From positions 145,556 to 209,555 of the forward strand of contig NZ_JAMTCN010000007.1 in NCBI RefSeq assembly GCF_024171865.1: a stretch of 64,000 bases of DNA, in the 5' to 3' direction. The notes below the pieces were generated by a model that saw only the letters and a list, made by a program, of their open reading frames with translations, did no database searches and was not told where the DNA came from. The DNA is from Prauserella aidingensis (lineage in GTDB: Bacteria > Actinomycetota > Actinomycetes > Mycobacteriales > Pseudonocardiaceae). This document shows, one piece after another, positions 42,920 to 51,637 of the stretch; within the stretch, counting starts at the first letter, position 1, and each line of letters begins with the position of its first letter. The position numbers and the translations under genes were made by a program.

Positions 42920-43693
42920 GTGAACACCGAGCGTGAAACCGAGACCGCCACGTCCGGCCGACCGGCGGGCACCGGTGGTCGCCCGGTCCGGTACGTCGTG
43001 CTGCTCGCCTCCGTGGCCGCGGTCGCCTACCTGATCGACCTGGGCACGAAGATCGCCGCCACCGCCGCGCTGGAAGGTGAGGAGCCGGTCCGCATCCTCG
43101 GTGGATTCGTCCACCTCCAGTTGGTCCGCAACCCGTACGCCGCGTTCGGGTTGGACTTCGGCGGCACGTGGATCCTCGCGCTGGTCGCACTCGCGGTCGT
43201 GGTCGTGATCGTGTGGCTGGCCCGCAAGCTCGGGTCGACCGGCTGGGCGATCGGCCTCGGGCTCGTGCTCGCCGGCGCGCTGGGCAACCTGACCGACCGG
43301 GTGTTCCGAGCGCCCGCCCCGATGCACGGCCACGTGGTCGACTTCCTGTCGGTGTTCGGTCCCGACGGCCGGTACTTCCCGGTGTTCAACGCGGCCGACT
43401 CGGCCATCACGGTCGGTGCGGTGTTGATCGTGGTGCTGTCGATCCTCGGCCGTGACTACGACGGCACGATCGCACGCGGGCGGGGCACGAACACCGCCGA
43501 CGACACCGAGCCGGGCGACGACACCGACGACGACACCGCCGGTGACGACACCGATGCCGGCGCAGCGAGCGCCGGCGACACCGCCGGTGATCCGGCCGGC
43601 GACGGCGGGACGGCCGCAGGGGACGCGACCCGCCCCGGCCGGACCGACAGGACCGACAGGACCGACAGGACCGACGCGGAGGACGACGCATGA
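42920..43693 (+). CDS. lspA: lipoprotein signal peptidase with acidic C-terminal tail
   Basis: LspA cleaves prolipoprotein signal peptides after lipidation. Four membrane segments are visible, and the catalytic aspartates are Asp126 (GNLTDRV) and Asp160 (FNAADSAI). The conserved VRNPYAAFG block is present. About 257 aa, some 75 longer than the family core: after residue 180 comes an Asp/Thr/Gly-rich tail ending in [18 protein letters not shown] 42920 is preferred over GTG 42905, because GACAAT lies six bases upstream, suggesting a leaderless start. The stop overlaps rluD (ATGA). Confidence 0.92.
   Translation: MNTERETETATSGRPAGTGGRPVRYVVLLASVAAVAYLIDLGTKIAATAALEGEEPVRILGGFVHLQLVRNPYAAFGLDFGGTWILALVALAVVVVIVWLARKLGSTGWAIGLGLVLAGALGNLTDRVFRAPAPMHGHVVDFLSVFGPDGRYFPVFNAADSAITVGAVLIVVLSILGRDYDGTIARGRGTNTADDTEPGDDTDDDTAGDDTDAGAASAGDTAGDPAGDGGTAAGDATRPGRTDRTDRTDRTDAEDDA
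43643..43678 (+). repeat. 9-bp tandem repeat in the lspA tail
   Basis: CGGACCGACAGGACCGACAGGACCGACAGGACCGACG: GACCGACAG-type nonamers repeat about four times and code Thr-Asp-Arg units. Copy number may vary without loss of frame. Confidence 0.75.
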
Positions 43694-44616
43694 GCGCCCG
43701 GATGCTGCCCGTGCCCGACGGGCTCGACGGCATGCGCGTCGACGCCGGGCTGGCCAAACTGCTCGGACTGTCGCGCACGGTGGTGGCCGAGCTCGCGGCG
43801 GCCGGGGACGTGCTGCTCGACGGCGAGCCCGCGGGCAAGTCGGACCGGCTCGTGGCGGGCGGGCTGCTCGAGGTCACGCTGCCCGAACCGGAGGAGCCTC
43901 CGCAGGTCGTGGCCGAACCGGTCGAGGGGCTGAAGGTCCTGTACTCCGACGACGACATCGTCGTGGTCGACAAGCCGGTCGGCGTCGCCGTCCACCCGAG
44001 CCCTGGCTGGGAGGGGCCGACCGTCATCGGCGGTCTCGCCGCGGCCGGCCTGCGGATCTCCACGTCGGGAGCCGCGGAGCGGCAGGGCGTGGTGCACCGG
44101 CTCGACGCGGGCACGACCGGCGTGATGGTCGTGGCCACGAGCGAACACGCCTACACGGTGCTCAAGCGCGCGTTCAAGGAGCGCACCGTCGAGAAGCGGT
44201 ACCACGCGCTCGTGCAGGGGCATCCGGATCCGATGCGCGGCACGATCGACGCGCCCATCGACCGGCACCCGACGCGCGATTACAAGTTCGCGGTGGTGCA
44301 GGGCGGCAGGCCGTCCGTGACGCACTACGAGGTCGTCGAGGCGTTCCGCGCGGCCTCGCTCGCCGACGTCAAGCTGGAGACGGGCCGCACGCACCAGATC
44401 CGCGTGCACTTCTCGGCGCTGCGGCATCCGTGTGTCGGCGACCTGACCTACGGGGCCGACCCCGCGCTGGCGCGCAGGCTCGGCGTGACCCGTCAGTGGC
44501 TGCACGCGCGGGCGCTCGGGTTCGCTCATCCCGGCGACGGCCGCTGGGTCGAGTTCACGAGCGAGTACCCGGACGACCTCGCCCACGCGCTGGAGATCCT
44601 GCGCGCCGAGTCCTGA
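43690..44616 (+). CDS. rluD: RluA/RluD-family 23S rRNA pseudouridine synthase
   Basis: A 308-aa enzyme. An S4-like N-terminal domain ([31 protein letters not shown]) precedes the catalytic domain, where Asp139 in [12 protein letters not shown] is the nucleophile; [13 protein letters not shown] is the second family motif. It modifies uridines of 23S rRNA, most likely in helix 69. It is coupled to lspA, the order seen in many actinobacteria and in E. coli relatives. Confidence 0.93.
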   Translation: MSARMLPVPDGLDGMRVDAGLAKLLGLSRTVVAELAAAGDVLLDGEPAGKSDRLVAGGLLEVTLPEPEEPPQVVAEPVEGLKVLYSDDDIVVVDKPVGVAVHPSPGWEGPTVIGGLAAAGLRISTSGAAERQGVVHRLDAGTTGVMVVATSEHAYTVLKRAFKERTVEKRYHALVQGHPDPMRGTIDAPIDRHPTRDYKFAVVQGGRPSVTHYEVVEAFRAASLADVKLETGRTHQIRVHFSALRHPCVGDLTYGADPALARRLGVTRQWLHARALGFAHPGDGRWVEFTSEYPDDLAHALEILRAES

Positions 44617-44750
44617 CGGCGGGAACCGCCTGCGCGAGCGATCCCGGCGCGGGGAGTGGTGTGATCACGCCGGACTGCGACGAGCGGGTGAACGGCCGAG
44701 CGGTCCACAACGGGCGGCCCGAACGAGGGGCCGGAACGCCCGACAGCCGT

Positions 44751-44756
44751 TATCCT
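44751..44756 (+). promoter_or_regulatory. -10 element for leaderless DUF885 gene
   Basis: TATCCT is followed by eight bases and ATG 44765; no ribosome-binding site is present. Confidence 0.55.
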
Positions 44757-44764
44757 CGTCGCCC

Positions 44765-46441
44765 ATGGATGACGTCGTGGCGCTCGCCGATGAGTACATG
44801 GACCTGATGTTCGACGTGAACCCGCTGATGCCTGCGCTGCTCGGCATCAACCCCGAACGGTCGGGCCTCGAGGACCTCGGGGAGGAGGCCGAACAGCGGC
44901 AGTGGCGAGCCCTGACGGACATCGTCACGCGGGCGAAGGCGATCGACCCGGCGCGGCTGACCGCGGAGAGCAGGACGACGCGGGACGTGCTGGTCGCGGC
45001 GGCGCAGGCGCGGCTCGAGAGTCTCGACGCGAAGACCGTGGAGTTCTGCGTCAGCGACGGTTTCCAGGCACCCGCCACCGGCCTGCTCATGCTGCTGCCG
45101 ATGACACCGGTCGCCACGGCCGGGCAGGCGGCCGCCCAGTTGGACCGGCTCCGGGCCGTTTCCGACCACCTCGATGCCGCCGCCGAACGGCATCGCATCG
45201 GAATCGACGCCGGCCGCAGGCCGGTCGCCCGTGGTGTGCGGAACGCGATCGCCCACATCGACCGGTACCTCGCCGACCCGGACGGCGACCCCCTGCGCAG
45301 GCAGGAGGCCCCGGCCGACGCCCCCGACTTCGACGCCGAACGGACCCGGATCCTCGAGGAGTCGGTGCGGCCCGCGTTCCGCCGGTACCGCGACGTGCTG
45401 GAGAGCGAGATCCTGCCCCGCGGCAGGCCCGACGAGGAGTCGGGCGTGTGCCATGTGCCGGGCGGCGACACCATCTACCGCTCGTTGGCGCGGGTGCACA
45501 CGACGACCGACCGTACCGCCGACGATCTGCACGAGACGGGTCTGCGGCTGATCGGCGAGCTGGCCGAGGAGTACCGCGAGGTCGGTGGGCGGGTGTTCGG
45601 CACCGACGACCTGCGGGAGATCTTCCGGCGGCTGCGCACCGACGAGCAGCTGCGCTGGAACAACGGCGACGAGCTGCTCGAGGCGTCCCGCGAGGCGGTG
45701 GCCAGGGCCGAGCGGGCCACCCCGGAGTGGTTCGGGACGATCCCGCCGGAGTCGTGTGTCGTGGAGGCCGTCCCCGAGACGGACGCGCCCGGGGCGGCAC
45801 CGGCGTACTACCTCTCGCCCGCCACCGACGGCTCGCGCCCCGGCATGTACTTCGCCAACACGTACAAGGCCGAGGAACGGTTCCGCCACACGGTCGAGGC
45901 GACGGCGTTCCACGAGGCGGTCCCCGGCCACCACTTCCAGATCAGCCGCGCGCTGGGGCTGACCGACCTACCGCTCATGCGCAGGCTCGGTGACTTCAAC
46001 GCCTACACCGAGGGCTGGGGCCTGTACGCGGAGCGGTTGGCGCACGAGATGGGGCTGTACTCGGGCGACGTCACGCTGCTCGGCATGCTGAGCAACGACT
46101 CGATGCGGGCGGGCCGGCTCGTCGTCGACACCGGGTTGCACGCGAAGGGGTGGAGCAGGCAGCAGGCCATCGACTACCTGATCGAGAACACGCCCATGGC
46201 CGAGGTGGAGATCGTCTCCGAGGTCGACCGGTACATCAACTGGCCGGGGCAGGCGCTGGCGTACATGGTCGGCAGGCTGGAGATCGAGCGGGTCCGCGCG
46301 AAGGCGGAGGAGGCGCTGGGCGCCTCGTTCGACATCCGCGCGTTCCACGACGTCGTGCTCGGTGGCGGTGCGATGCCGCTGTCGGTGCTCGACGGTGTCG
46401 TCTCCGCGTGGGCGGGCGTGACGGAGGCCGCGGCCTCGTAA
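44765..46441 (+). CDS. DUF885 family, metallopeptidase-like protein
   Basis: A 558-aa DUF885 protein. The family is related to M3/M32-type helical metallopeptidases. The motif HEAVPGHH (383-390) supplies two zinc histidines and the catalytic Glu384; EGWGLYAERLAHEMG follows about 30 residues later. No signal peptide, so it is cytosolic. Activity has not been shown for most members. It reads toward a tandem-repeat gap and converges with the small gene after it. Confidence 0.9.
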   Translation: MDDVVALADEYMDLMFDVNPLMPALLGINPERSGLEDLGEEAEQRQWRALTDIVTRAKAIDPARLTAESRTTRDVLVAAAQARLESLDAKTVEFCVSDGFQAPATGLLMLLPMTPVATAGQAAAQLDRLRAVSDHLDAAAERHRIGIDAGRRPVARGVRNAIAHIDRYLADPDGDPLRRQEAPADAPDFDAERTRILEESVRPAFRRYRDVLESEILPRGRPDEESGVCHVPGGDTIYRSLARVHTTTDRTADDLHETGLRLIGELAEEYREVGGRVFGTDDLREIFRRLRTDEQLRWNNGDELLEASREAVARAERATPEWFGTIPPESCVVEAVPETDAPGAAPAYYLSPATDGSRPGMYFANTYKAEERFRHTVEATAFHEAVPGHHFQISRALGLTDLPLMRRLGDFNAYTEGWGLYAERLAHEMGLYSGDVTLLGMLSNDSMRAGRLVVDTGLHAKGWSRQQAIDYLIENTPMAEVEIVSEVDRYINWPGQALAYMVGRLEIERVRAKAEEALGASFDIRAFHDVVLGGGAMPLSVLDGVVSAWAGVTEAAAS

Positions 46442-46447
46442 GGACCG

Positions 46448-46531
46448 GGACGCCGCCCCACGGACGCCGCCCCACGGACGTCGCGCTACGGACCTCGCCC
46501 CACGGACGTCGTCGCACGGATCTCGTCGCGG
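46448..46531. repeat. 14-bp tandem repeat, six imperfect units
   Basis: Units: GGACGCCGCCCCAC twice (46448-46461, 46462-46475), then GGACGTCGCGCTAC, GGACCTCGCCCCAC, GGACGTCGTCGCAC and GGATCTCGTCGCGG, each exactly 14 bases. The array lies between the convergent ends of the DUF885 gene (46441) and the minus-strand gene ending at 46566. It contains no spacer, so it is not CRISPR. Confidence 0.9.
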
Positions 46532-46565
46532 ATCGGGTCCGGCGTCTCGGCCGGTGGTCGGGAGG

Positions 46566-46820
46566 TCAGCCGGTGCCGACCTCGACGCAGATGCCTGCGC
46601 CCTTGTCGATCGTGCCGCGGGGGCAGTCGTCGGTGTGGTCGGAGCCGAGCAGCAACCCCGCGGTGATCAGGACGGCGAGCGCGAGCAGCGACGGCACGCC
46701 GACCAGCGTCCACCAGCGGCGCAGGCAGGTGGACCGGCCGCAGGCCGGCATCTGCTCGGAGTGCGACGACGCTTCGCCGCACTGGCACGGCGGCCACACC
46801 CGCTGACGGCGTTTCCCCAT
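46566..46820 (-). CDS. small Cys-rich single-TM protein, unknown
   Basis: An 84-aa protein with an N-terminal Cys-containing segment (CQCGEASSHSEQMPACGRSTC, Cys 12, 14, 27, 32), a transmembrane helix (LVGVPSLLALAVLITAGLLLG) and an outer tail DCPRGTIDKGAGICVEVG with two Cys. The first cluster could hold zinc. ATG 46820 fits a leaderless start: TATCCT lies seven bases upstream on the minus strand. Unrecognised family. Confidence 0.7.
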   Translation of the reverse strand: MGKRRQRVWPPCQCGEASSHSEQMPACGRSTCLRRWWTLVGVPSLLALAVLITAGLLLGSDHTDDCPRGTIDKGAGICVEVGTG

Positions 46821-46910
46821 GGCGCGAAGGATAGCCGCCGCGTCCCGCGCGGGTGGGGAGTCGGGGCGCGGTGTCGACAGGGCCGCGGTCTCGGGGGTAC
46901 ACCTCGGGGT

Positions 46911-47150
46911 ATGGGCGATCACCGCAATCCCGACGACCCGGCTCCCGACGGGCCGGACGCGCCGTGGCCACCGCAGTCGCCGGACGTGCCCGTGCCACCG
47001 CACCCGGATCTCGGTGGTGGCACCGAGGACGTGCCGGAACCGCCCAACCGTGACGACGTCGACACCGGCCTGCCGGGGCGGCGCCGACGGGAGGTGCAGG
47101 ACACCGACGACGTCAACCCCGACGCCGGCACGGTGGAGCCGCCCGACTAA
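46911..47150 (+). CDS. small Pro/Asp-rich hypothetical protein
   Basis: A 79-aa, probably disordered, acidic protein (MGDHRNPDDPAPDGPDAP ...). TACACC seven bases before ATG 46911 could serve a leaderless transcript. Its TAA overlaps the stop of the convergent GH65 gene. Its only support is start context and codon pattern, so it is tentative. Confidence 0.5.
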   Translation: MGDHRNPDDPAPDGPDAPWPPQSPDVPVPPHPDLGGGTEDVPEPPNRDDVDTGLPGRRRREVQDTDDVNPDAGTVEPPD

Positions 47151-49585
47151 CGCTCCTCCATCGGCCGCGCCGCGGCAGCGATGACCGTGTCGGCGGAGAA
47201 CGCGGCGTCCGAGGAGGCGGCGTCGATCGCCCGGCCGGGGCGCCGCCGGGGCGGTGCGCGCCCGTCCGGTTGCCTCGGACGTGGCTGGTCGGGTGGTTCG
47301 GGCGACGACAGCGTCACCGGGTCGGCGCTGAGCGTCACCGGCTCGCCGTGGTGGGTGAAGGACACGGGGCCGCCGTCGGTGAGCGTGTACGTGGCCTCGC
47401 CCCGCCACACGTCGACGCGGAACCGCGCCTGCCGGAAGCACACGTGGAAGGCGATGTGTTCGAGCTCGGCCGGTAGCCGAGGCTGGAACGACAGCTCGCC
47501 GTCGTGGTCGCGCAGGCCGCCGAACCCGGCGACGACGGCGATCCACGCGCCGGCGAGCGAGGCGATGTGCAGCCCGTTGCGCACGTTGCCGTGCACGTCG
47601 TGCAGGTCGACGAACGCGGCTTCGGCGAAGTAGTCGAAGGCCAGGTCGAGGTGCCCGCATTCGGCTGCCAGCACCGCTTGGGTGGCCGCCGACAGCGACG
47701 AGTCCCGCACGGTGAGCGCTTCGTAGTAGGTGAAGTTGCGCCGCTTCTGGTCGAGGGTGAAGGCGTCCCCGCGCAGATGCATGGCCAGCACCAGGTCCGA
47801 CTGCTTGACGACCTGCTTGCGGTACAGGTCGAAGTACGGGAAGTTCAGCAACAGCGGGTAGGCCGACGCCGGTGTCGAGCGGAAGTCCCAGCGTGCGTGT
47901 TCGGTGAAGCGTTCGGCCTGCGGATGCACGTCGAGCAGGTCGTCGTAGGGCACGAGCATCGCCCTGGCCGCGGCCAGCCACGCACCGGTCTCGTGCTTGC
48001 TCACCGACAGTCGTGCGGCGACGTCGGGCTGTCTGCTGCACGACGCGGCGGCCTCGAACAGATTCCGCTGCGCCATGAGGTTCGTGTAGACGTTGTTGTC
48101 CACAATGGCCGAATACTCGTCCGGCCCGGTGACGCCGTCGATACGGAAGCCGCCGTGCGGGTCGTGGTGGCCCAGCGACATCCACAGTCGCGCCGTCTCG
48201 ACGAGCAGTTCCGTGCCGTGATCGCGTTCGAAGTCGGTGTCGCCCGTGGCCGCGAGGTACCGGGCCACGGCGTCGGCGATGTCGGCGTTGACGTGGAACG
48301 CCGCGGTGCCCGCAGGCCAGTACGCCGAACACTCGTCGCCGTTGATCGAACGCCAGGGGAACGCCGTCCCACGCAGGCCCAGCTGCCGGGCACGGTTGCG
48401 CGCCTTGTCGATCGTGGAATGTCGCCAGCGGAGCGCGTCGCCCGCGGCGCCGGGGAGCGTGTAGGTGAGTACCTGCGCGACGAACGTCTCGCTGTCCCAG
48501 AACGCGTGGCCGTCGTAGCCGGGACCGGTGAGACCCTTGCCGGGGATCGCACGGCTCTCGCCCCGGGCACCGGCCTGCAGGACGTGGAACAACGAGAACC
48601 GTAGCGCCTGTTGCAGCTCCGGATCACCGTCGAGTTCGACGTCCGCCGAGGCCCAGAAGTCGTCGAGGAACTGCCGCTGCTCGGACAGCAGCCCCTCCCA
48701 GCCGGTCTGGCGTGCCCCGGCGAGCGCCGCGTCGACCTGGGAGCGCAACGCCGGGATGGAGCGTTGTGCCGACCAGCCGTAGCCGAGGTACTTCGTCAAC
48801 CGCAGGCAACCGCCCTCCGCGACGTCGACCGCGACCGTGAGCCGGGCGAGGTCGTCCTCAACGGCGATGTCGGTGCGCAGGTCGCTGCCGCGCGGGGCCT
48901 CGATCTCGTGGTCCATGGCTGCGGCCATGCGCAGCCCGGACCGGCTCGTGCGGTGGACGAGCACGGCGCCGTAGTCCGCCGCGGTCATGTACTCGCAGTG
49001 CAGCGGCGCCTCCAGCGCCGCGGCGACGCGAGGGTCGCCGGTCTCGGCGTCGATCGGTTCGTTGGCCAGCAGGTCGGACTGCGCCACGAACTGCACGGCG
49101 CCGTCGAGCGGCTCGACCTCGTAGCGGATCGCCACCACCGCGCGTTGCGTGAACGACACCAGTCGCTCGCTGCGGACCCGCACCCGCCTGCCCGTCGGCG
49201 AGGTCCACTCCGTCTCCCGGCGGAGCGTGCCGGTGCGGAAGTCGAGCACGCGATGGTGTCGCGTGGCGTGGCCGTAGCGCAGGTCCAGCGGTTCGTCCTC
49301 GACGAGCAGGCGGATGATCTTGCCGTCGGTGACGTTGACGACCGTCTGGCCCGCCTCGGGATAGCCGTACCCCGCCTCGGCGTAGGGCAGCGGATGCTCC
49401 TCGTAGAACCCGTTCAGGTAAGTGCCGGGCAGTCCGCGCGGCTCTGCTTCCTCCAGGGTGCCGCGCAGGCCGATGTGCCCGTTCGAGAGCGCGAAGGTCG
49501 ACTCGGTCTGGGTGAGCCCGCTCAGGTCGAGGCCGCGCCACAGCAGCTGCCACGGCGCGCACTCGTAACGGTGGGTCCCGGTCAT
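47147..49585 (-). CDS. glycoside hydrolase family 65 disaccharide phosphorylase
   Basis: An 812-aa GH65 protein with N-terminal beta-sandwich, central (alpha/alpha)6 barrel and C-terminal sheet. The general acid is Glu490 in GVTGPDEYSAIVDNNVYTN, a hallmark of the family, and phosphate-site residues follow. GH65 enzymes split trehalose, maltose, kojibiose or nigerose with phosphate to glucose and beta-glucose 1-phosphate; which one cannot be read. The last 60 residues are a Pro/Arg/Gly-rich addition. It overlaps the upstream beta-phosphoglucomutase gene by four bases, so its product is sent straight to glucose 6-phosphate. Confidence 0.93.
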   Translation of the reverse strand: MTGTHRYECAPWQLLWRGLDLSGLTQTESTFALSNGHIGLRGTLEEAEPRGLPGTYLNGFYEEHPLPYAEAGYGYPEAGQTVVNVTDGKIIRLLVEDEPLDLRYGHATRHHRVLDFRTGTLRRETEWTSPTGRRVRVRSERLVSFTQRAVVAIRYEVEPLDGAVQFVAQSDLLANEPIDAETGDPRVAAALEAPLHCEYMTAADYGAVLVHRTSRSGLRMAAAMDHEIEAPRGSDLRTDIAVEDDLARLTVAVDVAEGGCLRLTKYLGYGWSAQRSIPALRSQVDAALAGARQTGWEGLLSEQRQFLDDFWASADVELDGDPELQQALRFSLFHVLQAGARGESRAIPGKGLTGPGYDGHAFWDSETFVAQVLTYTLPGAAGDALRWRHSTIDKARNRARQLGLRGTAFPWRSINGDECSAYWPAGTAAFHVNADIADAVARYLAATGDTDFERDHGTELLVETARLWMSLGHHDPHGGFRIDGVTGPDEYSAIVDNNVYTNLMAQRNLFEAAASCSRQPDVAARLSVSKHETGAWLAAARAMLVPYDDLLDVHPQAERFTEHARWDFRSTPASAYPLLLNFPYFDLYRKQVVKQSDLVLAMHLRGDAFTLDQKRRNFTYYEALTVRDSSLSAATQAVLAAECGHLDLAFDYFAEAAFVDLHDVHGNVRNGLHIASLAGAWIAVVAGFGGLRDHDGELSFQPRLPAELEHIAFHVCFRQARFRVDVWRGEATYTLTDGGPVSFTHHGEPVTLSADPVTLSSPEPPDQPRPRQPDGRAPPRRRPGRAIDAASSDAAFSADTVIAAAARPMEER

Positions 49586-50307
49586 GGCGTCACCTCCAGC
49601 AGATCGGCGAGATCACCGACGACGACGTCGGCGCCGGCCTTGCGCAGGGCATCGGGTTGCCCGGCCCGGTCGACACCGACGACGTGGCCGAAGTCGCCCG
49701 CTCTGCCCGCCTTGACCCCGGCGAGGGCGTCCTCGAACACCGCGGCGGCCTCGGTCGCGACACCGAGGAGGCGGGCGCAGGCGACGAACGAGTCGGGCGC
49801 GGGTTTGCCGCGCAGCCCCTCGGTCGTGATCGTCACGCCGTCGACGCGGGCCTGGACGAACTCGTCGAGGCCGGCCGCGTCGAGGACTCCGGCGGCGTTG
49901 GCCGACGAGGTGACGACGCCGATCGCCAGCCCTGCCTCTCGCGCGGCCCGCAGGTAGCGCAGCGACCCCGGGAAGGGGTCCACACCGGCCTCGTCGATGA
50001 GCCGCAGGACGAGGTCGTTCTTGCGGGTGCCGATGCCGTGGACGGTCTCCGCATCGGGCGGGTCGTCCGGACCGCCCTCGGGCGGGTTCAGGCCGCGGGA
50101 GGCGAGGAACGCGCGCACGCCGTCGAGGCGGGGCCGCCCGTCGACGTGGGCGGCGTAGTCCTCGTCGGTGAACTCGCCCTGCCCGTGGCGGGCGAGGATC
50201 TCGTCGAAGGTGCGCTTCCACGCGGCCCGGTGCAGTGACGCCGTGCTCGTCAGCACGCCGTCGAGATCGAACAGGCAGGCGGTGATCCCTGCGGGAAGGC
50301 CGATCAT
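49582..50307 (-). CDS. beta-phosphoglucomutase-like HAD phosphatase/mutase
   Basis: A 241-aa HAD protein. Asp14 and Asp16 (CLFDLDGVLTST) are nucleophile and acid/base, VVTSSANAAGVL is motif II, and GKPAPDSFVACARLLG plus VFEDALAGVKAG are motifs III and IV. The cap domain is helical. It converts beta-glucose 1-phosphate from GH65 phosphorolysis into glucose 6-phosphate; the four-base overlap with the GH65 gene supports this. Confidence 0.9.
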   Translation of the reverse strand: MIGLPAGITACLFDLDGVLTSTASLHRAAWKRTFDEILARHGQGEFTDEDYAAHVDGRPRLDGVRAFLASRGLNPPEGGPDDPPDAETVHGIGTRKNDLVLRLIDEAGVDPFPGSLRYLRAAREAGLAIGVVTSSANAAGVLDAAGLDEFVQARVDGVTITTEGLRGKPAPDSFVACARLLGVATEAAAVFEDALAGVKAGRAGDFGHVVGVDRAGQPDALRKAGADVVVGDLADLLEVTP

Positions 50308-50367
50308 GTGCCTCCACGCTAGTGGCCCTGCGGCCGTCGTGCAGCGCGCACGGCCGCCCGCGGGCGC

Positions 50368-50808
50368 TCAGTGCTGCCGGGACTCCGGATGAGGACGGAC
50401 CCGGTGGATGAGCTCGTGCATGGTGTCGTCCGCGAGCCGGTAGTAGACCACCCGGCCACGGCGTTCGGTGGTGACCAGCCCGTGCGCCCGCAGCAGTCGC
50501 AGGGCCTGAGAGACGGCCGTGTCGCTCATGTCCGCCGCGGCGGCCAGGTCGGAGACGCAGATCTCGCGGGCGTAGTGGATGCACACGAGCAGCGTCAGCC
50601 GCGACGGATCGGCGATCACCGAGAACCGCTCGGCCCATTCCTCGACGCTCTCGCGCTCGCCGAGGCCGGTCACGGCGGCGTCGACCCGGTCCGGGTCGAT
50701 CAGCCGCCGCGGCCGGTCGGGGCCGGCCGCCGCGGCGGCTGCGTCGGGCGCGGTGTCCGTGGGCCCCGGCGTGCCGGGGTGCTCCTGCTCGGTCGGCACG
50801 CCGTCCAT
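50368..50808 (-). CDS. ArsR/SmtB-family transcriptional regulator
   Basis: A 146-aa winged-helix repressor. The first 45 residues are disordered. The DNA-binding part reads ICVSDLAAAADMSDTAVSQALRLLRAHGLVTTERRGRVVYYRLAD, where the single Cys sits at the place of the CVC metal site of relatives. The end DDTMHELIHRVRPHPESRQH has Asp and four His that could bind a metal at the alpha-5 site, though spacing differs from SmtB. It lies four bases after the PIG-L deacetylase gene and probably shares its transcript. Confidence 0.9.
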   Translation of the reverse strand: MDGVPTEQEHPGTPGPTDTAPDAAAAAAGPDRPRRLIDPDRVDAAVTGLGERESVEEWAERFSVIADPSRLTLLVCIHYAREICVSDLAAAADMSDTAVSQALRLLRAHGLVTTERRGRVVYYRLADDTMHELIHRVRPHPESRQH

Positions 50809-50812
50809 GGTC

Positions 50813-51637
50813 TCACCCGGACGCGTCCGACCCGGCCGTGACGGGCAGTCCGGCCATGAGGTCGGTCTCGGTGATCCCGGGGCCGCCGGAGGCGCGGATG
50901 AACCATTCGGTGCCGAAGGCGAATGCGAACGCCTCGTCGGGCATCGCGAGGAAGAACGACTGCTCCGCGATCTGGCTCGCGTGCGCCCGCATGGCTGCGC
51001 GTTTGGCGTCGAGATACGGCGTCACGTCGACCGCCGCGGTGAGCACCGATTCCGGGCTGCCGAACTCGGGCGCGGCGTCGATGTCCGGCAGTTCGACGCC
51101 CGCCAGTTCCGGGGCGTCGGCCAGCTGCGCCATTCCGGAAAGCATGTGGTCGCGGTTCTGTGTCGCCTCGTAGACGCGCGGAGTGCCCGCGAGTTCGGCG
51201 GCGCGCAGGCCCACGCGGTGCACCTGGATGTGGTCGGGGTGGCCGTAACCGCCGTGCGCGTCGTAGACGGTGAGCACGTCGGCGGCCTCCTCGCGGAGGA
51301 GATCCGCCAGTCGCCGTGCGGCCTCATCGACGTCGGCCTGCCAGAACGTGCCCGCCTCGTCGTTGGACGGCTCGCCCATCATGCCCGAGTCGGTGTACCC
51401 GAGGAACTCCACGCGTGCGGCGCCGAGGACGTCCGCGGCGGCGTGGGTCTCGGCGACCCGGCGACGCCACAGCGGTTCGCCCGGCTCGAGCACCCCGTCG
51501 GTCACCTCGCCGAGTTCACCCCGCGTGGCGACCACGAGCACCACCCGGTGTCCCTGGTCGGCGGCCATGCGCATCACCCCGCCGCAGGTGATGCACTCGT
51601 CGTCCGGATGCGCGTGAAAAGTCACCAGCGTCGCCAT
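50813..51637 (-). CDS. PIG-L family deacetylase (MshB/Mca-like)
   Basis: About 274 aa. The zinc motif FHAHPDDE is at residues 7-14, and YGHPDHIQVHRVG near residue 145 provides the third ligand. MshB and Mca of mycothiol metabolism belong to this family, but this protein lacks their typical inserts, so it may act on another N-acetyl sugar conjugate. ATG 51637 is chosen because the protein starts right before the motif and TACGGT lies seven bases upstream on the minus strand. An open frame continues to 51850 without support. Confidence 0.88.
   Translation of the reverse strand: MATLVTFHAHPDDECITCGGVMRMAADQGHRVVLVVATRGELGEVTDGVLEPGEPLWRRRVAETHAAADVLGAARVEFLGYTDSGMMGEPSNDEAGTFWQADVDEAARRLADLLREEAADVLTVYDAHGGYGHPDHIQVHRVGLRAAELAGTPRVYEATQNRDHMLSGMAQLADAPELAGVELPDIDAAPEFGSPESVLTAAVDVTPYLDAKRAAMRAHASQIAEQSFFLAMPDEAFAFAFGTEWFIRASGGPGITETDLMAGLPVTAGSDASG

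Noticed and set aside
46448..46531. CRISPR array
   Set aside because: The 14-bp units are contiguous with no spacers and no cas gene is near.
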